Source of the DNA: an uncultured bacterium
Lineage (GTDB): Bacteria; Bacillota; Clostridia; Oscillospirales; Ruminococcaceae
NCBI GenBank assembly: GCA_934845495.1
Contig: CAKWRB010000039.1
Coordinates: 1-9,043 of the forward strand
DNA length: 9,043 bases
Direction of reading: 5' to 3'
This document shows, piece by piece, positions 4,613-9,043 of this stretch (position 1 is its first letter; each line of letters starts with the position of its first letter). Position numbers and translations under genes: made by a program. The notes beneath the pieces were generated by a model. The model was not told the DNA's origin. It searched no databases and was given only the letters and a program-made list of their open reading frames with translations.

Positions 4613-7600
4613 TTAAAACGGCACTTCGATCGTCCGGCCCATGGCAAAGGAATAGAGCAGGCACTCCTTCACCGGGCGGCCCAGCGCCTTCCCGATGAGC
4701 CTGCCGTAAAGGCCCAGCTGCACCCGGTAGCGCTCCCGGAGCGTTTCCTCGGAGAAGATACGGTCGGTCTTATAGTCCACGATGACGATGCCATCCTCCT
4801 CCTCGAAGATGCAGTCGGCCACACCCTGGACGGTGGTGCGGTTCTCCCCCAGCCCGGCGTCAGCCAGACCGGCGAGCTCCTCTTCCCCGATCACCGCCAG
4901 GAAGCGGTACTCCCGCCACACCTGCCGGGCCCCGGCAATGCGCTGGTAAAGCAGCGATGCAAAGAAGGTGCGGAGAAGGTCGGTTTCGATGGCCGCACCC
5001 TGCTCCTCGGTGAGGAAGCGTTCCCCGATCAGCCGCTCCAGTTCGGCATCGGCATCCCGTGCCGCCGCCGGGTAGCTGCAGAACTGCATATAGGTATGCA
5101 TGGCGCTGCCCTTTTCCGCCGGGGTAAGCCCCTGTTTATAAAGGAAGGCCGGACGGGCGGCAAAACGGGGTTTCTCCACCTGCCCCACCTGCTCCGCCAG
5201 ATGGGAAATGGCGAATTTGGAGGAGAGGCCGGTGGCATCCTGCCAGGGATACTGCCAATTCATCTCCTGCCGGAGCTCCTCGGTGAGAGCTGGGTCGGGC
5301 AGGGGCAGTTCCTCCTCTGGGGTCTCCTCCGCCTCCCGGGGCTCGGCCTCCAGCCCGATTTGGATCCGGAACTGCCCCGGGCAGGAGGCTGGGAATTCCT
5401 CTTCGCAGTCCGCCAGCTCCCGGAGAGCGATGCCGTTCGGGTGATGAAGCAGTGCCATAACGACCCAGTCCAGATAGGTGCCAGCCCCCCGGACCGCCGC
5501 GGAGGGCAGCCGCCCGTCCTCCAGATCGGTGGCCAGTTTTGCACAGTACTTATCCGGTGTGGCGGCAATGGTCCCCACCAAAATCAGCCGCTCCCGTGCC
5601 CGGGTGAGCGCCACATAGAGCATCCGCAGCTCCTCGCTGCACAGCTCGGCGCCCAGCTTCCGGCGCAGGGCAGCCAGGGGCAGGGTATCGTATTCCAGCC
5701 GGCGCTGCTGATCCCGGAGTCGGCAGGCAAAGCCCAGCCGCCCATGGAGCAGGGCCGGGGCCGAAAGTTCCTGCCGGTTGAAGGATTTGCCGCAGTCCGC
5801 CAAAATCACCACCGGGAACTCCAGTCCCTTGGACTTGTGGATGCTCATCACGGTGACGGTGTTTTCCCCGGCGGACACCACCGTGCCCTTTTCCAGGTCT
5901 GCACCGGATTCCACCAGCCGGTCGATGAGCCGCAGGAAGGCGGAGAGCCCGGAATAGCCCCGCTCCTCATACCCGGCGGCATACTCCGGCAGCAGCCGCA
6001 GGTTCTGCAGCCGCTGACGGCCGTTCTCCATCGAGCGTACCACCGCCTCGAAGCCGGTGCAGTCGTAGAGTTCGGTGATGAGCCGGCTCACCGGAAGCCC
6101 GGCCGAGCGGAGCCGGAGGTGCTGCATCAGCCGGAGGAACTCCGCCGACTTTTCACTCTTCTGAGCGTGCAGCACCAGGCAGGCATACAATGAACGCCCC
6201 CGTCCTTCCAGCCGGATCTCCGCCAGCTCGTCGGGGGTAAAGGCCGCCAGCGGAGAAAGCATGGCCGCTGCCAGATCGATGTCCAGCAGGGGATTGTCCA
6301 CCGCCCGGAGCAGCGACAGCACCGCCGAGATCTCCCGGCTGTACAGGTAGCCGCCCCCGCTTTCGCCCACACCGCTGATGCCGCGCTTTTCCAGCGCCTG
6401 AAGATAGACCCCGGCTTTGTCCTTCACCGACCGCAGCAGGATGCAGATGTCGGCCGGGCGCACCGGGCGCAGCACCCCGTGGTCGGACACCTGGTACCCG
6501 CTATGGAGCATCTCCTCGATCACATCGGCGATGTACTCGGCCTCCTGCTCCCGACCGGACTGCTCCCCCTTCTGTTTCTGCACCAGATGCACCTCGCAGC
6601 CGCACCCGGCAGCTGGCGGATAGGTCGCCCCGGCCTGGAGCTGTTCCCCGGCTCGGTAGTCCATTTCGCCCACAGCCCGGCTCATGGTCTGTTCAAAGAG
6701 GAAGTTGATCCCCTCGGTGACCTCCTGCCGACTGCGGAAGTTCCGGTTGAGCGAGATGGCCACCGGCTGATCTTCTTCGGCCGGCCAGGGGGAAAATTGC
6801 TCCTTTTTCTCCAGGAAGATGGCCGGGTCCGCCTGGCGGAACCGATAGATGCTCTGCTTGACATCGCCCACCATGAAGAGGTTCCGCCCGTTGTCCGATA
6901 CCGCCCGGAAGATGCGGTCCTGTACGGCATTGGTGTCCTGGTACTCGTCCACGAACACCTGCCGGAACTGCCTGGAAAGCTCCTCGGCCAGCCGGGTGGG
7001 CTGCTCCTCCCCCTCCGGGCTGCGGTCGATGAGCAGCCGGATGGCCAGATGTTCCAGGTCGGAGAAGTCCAGGGCATTCTGCAGCCGTTTGCGCCCGGCA
7101 TACCGGCGATCCAGCTCCTTCGCCATGGCAAAGAGCTTTTCCACCATGGGCAGCAGTGCCAGCCGGTCGGCCTGGAACTGTGCCTCGGTGCAGAGGAACA
7201 CCTCGTCCCGAAGCCCTTCCAGCAGGGCTTTGGCCTGATCGCGCAGGGCAGTCACCCGGGCCTTTTTCCACTCGTCCTCATAGCCGCGCAGGCCGCTGAA
7301 CTTTCCGTCGATGTGCTGCGCTGCCCGACAGGCGCCGTCCCAGTCCCCGGCCGAAAGGCGATCCAAAATTCCCTTGGCCGCCGCATACAGGGTGGAGATG
7401 TATCCGCCGTAGGCCTTCTGAATCTTCTCGTCGCCATCCAGCAGATCCCGGGCCTCCTCCATGGCCTCCAGGGCCTGGCGCGCCTCGGCAAAGCTGTCAG
7501 CGATGAGCAGCTTTCCCCAGTCGGTCTCGCCGATGGGGGCTGCGCTGCGGTAGCGCTCCAGCGCCTGGTCCAGCCAGTCATCATAGAACGGATGCGCCCG

Positions 7601-8149
7601 GATAAAGTCGTAGAGCCGCAGCAGGGTATCGGTCACCCGGCGGTCGCTGCGCTCCTCCGAGAGCAGCTCCACCAGCGAGAGGAAGCTCGCTTCCCCAGCG
7701 GCATACTCCTCCTCCAGGATCTCCCCGGCGGCCTCGGTACGCCAGACTTCCAGCTCCTTTTCATCGGCAATGCGGAACCCGCTCTGGATGTCCAGCAGCT
7801 GGAAGTTCTCCTTGACGATGCGCTGGCAGAAAGCGTGTACCGTGCTGATATCCGCCTTCTCCAATAGGATCAGCTGCCGGGCCACCGTGCTGTCCTCGGG
7901 GTGTTCCCGCTGCACCGCCCGCAGCTTGACGGCGATGCGCTCCCGCATCTCCTCCGCTGCCGCCCGGGTAAAGGTGACGATGAGCATCCGGTCGGCATCC
8001 ACCGGGTCTGCGGGGTCAAAAATACGCTGCACCACCCGCTCGGTGAGCACCGCTGTCTTTCCGCTGCCGGCGCCTGCCGATACCAGGATCCCCGGGTTCC
8101 GGGCTGTGATTGCCGCCAGCTGTTCTTCGGTCCAGGTCACATCTGCCAT
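4613..8149 (-). CDS. addA: ATP-dependent helicase/nuclease subunit A (AddA)
   Basis: AddA is the 3'-5' UvrD-like motor and one of two nucleases of AddAB, which resects double-strand breaks to make 3' tails for RecA. The 1178-aa protein has all superfamily 1A motifs: Q motif TWTEEQ (5-10), Walker A SAGAGSGKT (24-32), Ia TFTRAAAEEM (59-68), DEYQDT (401-406), GDVKQSIYRFRQADP (428-442), NRNFRS (468-473), SIHKSKGLEFPVVILAD (769-785) and LYVALTRARERL (844-855). A C-terminal RecB-family nuclease follows, with H1018 (GSAMHTYMQF), D1112 (GVADCI), D1125-Y-K1127 (VDYKTD) and Q1144/Y1148 (QLGLYG), so it looks active. Length is close to B. subtilis AddA (about 1230). The start ATG at 8149 lies 9 nt after AAGGAGG, and the first 13 nt overlap the end of addB, suggesting translational coupling. 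No stop or frameshift interrupts it. Confidence 0.98.
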   Translation of the reverse strand: MADVTWTEEQLAAITARNPGILVSAGAGSGKTAVLTERVVQRIFDPADPVDADRMLIVTFTRAAAEEMRERIAVKLRAVQREHPEDSTVARQLILLEKADISTVHAFCQRIVKENFQLLDIQSGFRIADEKELEVWRTEAAGEILEEEYAAGEASFLSLVELLSEERSDRRVTDTLLRLYDFIRAHPFYDDWLDQALERYRSAAPIGETDWGKLLIADSFAEARQALEAMEEARDLLDGDEKIQKAYGGYISTLYAAAKGILDRLSAGDWDGACRAAQHIDGKFSGLRGYEDEWKKARVTALRDQAKALLEGLRDEVFLCTEAQFQADRLALLPMVEKLFAMAKELDRRYAGRKRLQNALDFSDLEHLAIRLLIDRSPEGEEQPTRLAEELSRQFRQVFVDEYQDTNAVQDRIFRAVSDNGRNLFMVGDVKQSIYRFRQADPAIFLEKKEQFSPWPAEEDQPVAISLNRNFRSRQEVTEGINFLFEQTMSRAVGEMDYRAGEQLQAGATYPPAAGCGCEVHLVQKQKGEQSGREQEAEYIADVIEEMLHSGYQVSDHGVLRPVRPADICILLRSVKDKAGVYLQALEKRGISGVGESGGGYLYSREISAVLSLLRAVDNPLLDIDLAAAMLSPLAAFTPDELAEIRLEGRGRSLYACLVLHAQKSEKSAEFLRLMQHLRLRSAGLPVSRLITELYDCTGFEAVVRSMENGRQRLQNLRLLPEYAAGYEERGYSGLSAFLRLIDRLVESGADLEKGTVVSAGENTVTVMSIHKSKGLEFPVVILADCGKSFNRQELSAPALLHGRLGFACRLRDQQRRLEYDTLPLAALRRKLGAELCSEELRMLYVALTRARERLILVGTIAATPDKYCAKLATDLEDGRLPSAAVRGAGTYLDWVVMALLHHPNGIALRELADCEEEFPASCPGQFRIQIGLEAEPREAEETPEEELPLPDPALTEELRQEMNWQYPWQDATGLSSKFAISHLAEQVGQVEKPRFAARPAFLYKQGLTPAEKGSAMHTYMQFCSYPAAARDADAELERLIGERFLTEEQGAAIETDLLRTFFASLLYQRIAGARQVWREYRFLAVIGEEELAGLADAGLGENRTTVQGVADCIFEEEDGIVIVDYKTDRIFSEETLRERYRVQLGLYGRLIGKALGRPVKECLLYSFAMGRTIEVPF

Positions 8150-9043
8150 GCCAGCTGTCCTCCTTCCAGTTGTTCATAGATCTCTGCCTTTTCCAGTTTC
8201 ACCACCGGACGGTCGGGCCACTGGATCTCCCGGCCGCACACCGCACGGTAATCACAGTATTCACAGGGCAGGCGGCCATTGCGGTTGGCAGGCACTGCCC
8301 CGATCCTTCCTCGGTGCAGCAGTTCGGCCATCTGCACCACATTGCCGGCGATCTGCCGGCGCAGCAGCCCCAGCTGTTCCTCGGTGATCAGCGAGCTGTT
8401 GGCCGTGTAGCTGCCGTCCTTTTTCAGGCTCACCGGGATATACCGTCCGGCTGTCCCCAGCTCCATGGCCTCGATGACCTCGGTATCCTCCAGGACGATA
8501 CCGCTCATGCAGTAGCTTTTCTGCTGGTCTGCCGCAATGCTGTCGTCGCTGGTATCCCGGCGGCCCCGGGTAAAGTGGCCGCTGCCCGGCATATACAGCA
8601 CCCCGGCTTCCCCAGGGGCGGCAAGGGTTTCCACCCCGTTTTCCCCCAGAGTGAACAGGTAGAGCAGCATCTGCATATTGAGCCCCTGCACCACCTCGGA
8701 AAGGTCGAACTTCTTCCCGCCGGTCTTGTAGTCAATGACACGGATGTAGTCCTGGCTGCTGCCGTGGTAGCAGTCCACCCGGTCCACCTTTCCCTCCACC
8801 CGGACCATATCGCCCGAATCGGTGGCAAGCTGCAGCGGACGGGTGCCCTCCTGCTCTCCGATGGGGTATTCAAACCGCAGCGGGCGGAACTCGCTCTGGC
8901 ACAGCTCCTGCGCCAGCATCCGCACCAGCCGGAAGATCTGGTCCACCATGCGCCCATAGAGGTAGAAGAACCGCTTGGGCAGCGCCTCCTGATCCTGGGT
9001 GCGCGCCGACAGCGACCCATCGGCAATGGAGCGGATCTCCCGG
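8137..9043 (-). CDS. addB: ATP-dependent helicase/nuclease subunit B (AddB), C-terminal 301 codons; 5' end outside window
   Basis: AddB is the partner of AddA in the break-processing complex. It recognises Chi through an inactive helicase part and cuts the 5' strand with a C-terminal nuclease. Only the last 301 residues are present, open to the right edge. They contain the RecB-type nuclease core: EGKVDRVD (83-90 of the fragment; D87), VIDYKTGG (102-109; D104, K106) and NMQMLLYLF (122-130; Q124, Y128). A Cys cluster CEYCDYRAVC (260-269) has the C-x2-C-x5-C spacing of the AddB iron-sulfur staple; the fourth Cys of the cluster normally lies N-terminal of the nuclease, outside this window. The product ends GGQLAWQM with a TGA at 8139-8137 inside the start of addA. 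An internal ATG at 8949 is not a real start: the frame is open above it and encodes ALPKRFFYLYGR. Nuclease residues appear intact. Confidence 0.95.
   Translation of the reverse strand, partial: REIRSIADGSLSARTQDQEALPKRFFYLYGRMVDQIFRLVRMLAQELCQSEFRPLRFEYPIGEQEGTRPLQLATDSGDMVRVEGKVDRVDCYHGSSQDYIRVIDYKTGGKKFDLSEVVQGLNMQMLLYLFTLGENGVETLAAPGEAGVLYMPGSGHFTRGRRDTSDDSIAADQQKSYCMSGIVLEDTEVIEAMELGTAGRYIPVSLKKDGSYTANSSLITEEQLGLLRRQIAGNVVQMAELLHRGRIGAVPANRNGRLPCEYCDYRAVCGREIQWPDRPVVKLEKAEIYEQLEGGQLAWQM
8159..8165 (-). promoter_or_regulatory. addA ribosome-binding site inside the addB coding end
   Basis: AAGGAGG lies 9 nt before the addA ATG, within the final codons of addB. With the 13-nt overlap of the two genes it implies that ribosomes finishing addB help initiate addA, keeping the two subunits near 1:1. 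Confidence 0.85.

Noticed and set aside
4601..6193. A 530-codon plus-strand open frame opposite addA
   Set aside because: It is wholly antisense to the helicase/nuclease gene, whose motifs are intact. The protein is Gly/Pro/Leu/His-rich with no recognisable domain, typical of antisense frames in GC-rich genes.
6479..7867. A 462-codon plus-strand open frame opposite addA
   Set aside because: Same reasoning: compositional shadow of the conserved addA frame, with no ribosome-binding site or domain.
8949..9026. An addB start at the ATG at 8949
   Set aside because: The frame is open to the window edge and upstream codons read like AddB, so the ATG is internal to a truncated gene.
1..9043. Novel system, mobile element, prophage, CRISPR or defence island
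   Set aside because: All coding space is accounted for by intact, recognisable housekeeping genes in common orders. I see no direct-repeat arrays, transposase, integrase, tRNA-attachment site or abrupt change in composition.

Overview
The window is an ordinary, densely packed stretch of bacterial chromosome, high in GC by eye, with every gene on the minus strand. The AddAB-type (not RecBCD) recombination nuclease, strong GGAGG ribosome-binding sites, an AUU-initiated infC behind an attenuator-type leader, and the infC-rpmI-rplT order all point to a Gram-positive Firmicute. A GC-rich member of Clostridia (for example the Oscillospiraceae/Ruminococcaceae gut lineage) is the best guess, but the genus cannot be fixed from the sequence alone.

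Layout in transcription order (right to left). (1) addB, C-terminal 301 codons only (9043-8137), overlapping addA (8149-4613) by 13 nt: the two subunits of the AddAB helicase-nuclease. (2) A strong promoter (about 4571-4533), a roughly 180-nt regulatory leader with an intrinsic terminator (4408-4370), then infC with an ATT start codon (4344-3832), rpmI (L35) and rplT (L20), closed by a strong intrinsic terminator (3180-3146). (3) A second promoter (3110-3081) and a short 5' UTR with a perfect hairpin lead into a SpoU/TrmH-family RNA 2'-O-methyltransferase (3030-2233), then dprA (2197-986) and the first 299 codons of topA (899-1), cut off exactly after the predicted catalytic tyrosine codon.

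Together the genes cover double-strand break processing (AddAB), translation initiation and 50S assembly (IF3, L35, L20), RNA methylation, loading of RecA on incoming single-stranded DNA (DprA) and relaxation of negative supercoils (TopA). The three blocks look transcriptionally separable: the ribosomal block has its own promoter, attenuator and terminator, and the methyltransferase-dprA-topA block has its own promoter.

I found no mobile element, CRISPR array, tRNA/rRNA gene, defence island or unknown system. The most interesting parts are regulatory: the infC leader with mutually exclusive RNA pairings, the AUU start, and a reading frame that runs open through the leader and invites wrong annotation of the IF3 N-terminus.
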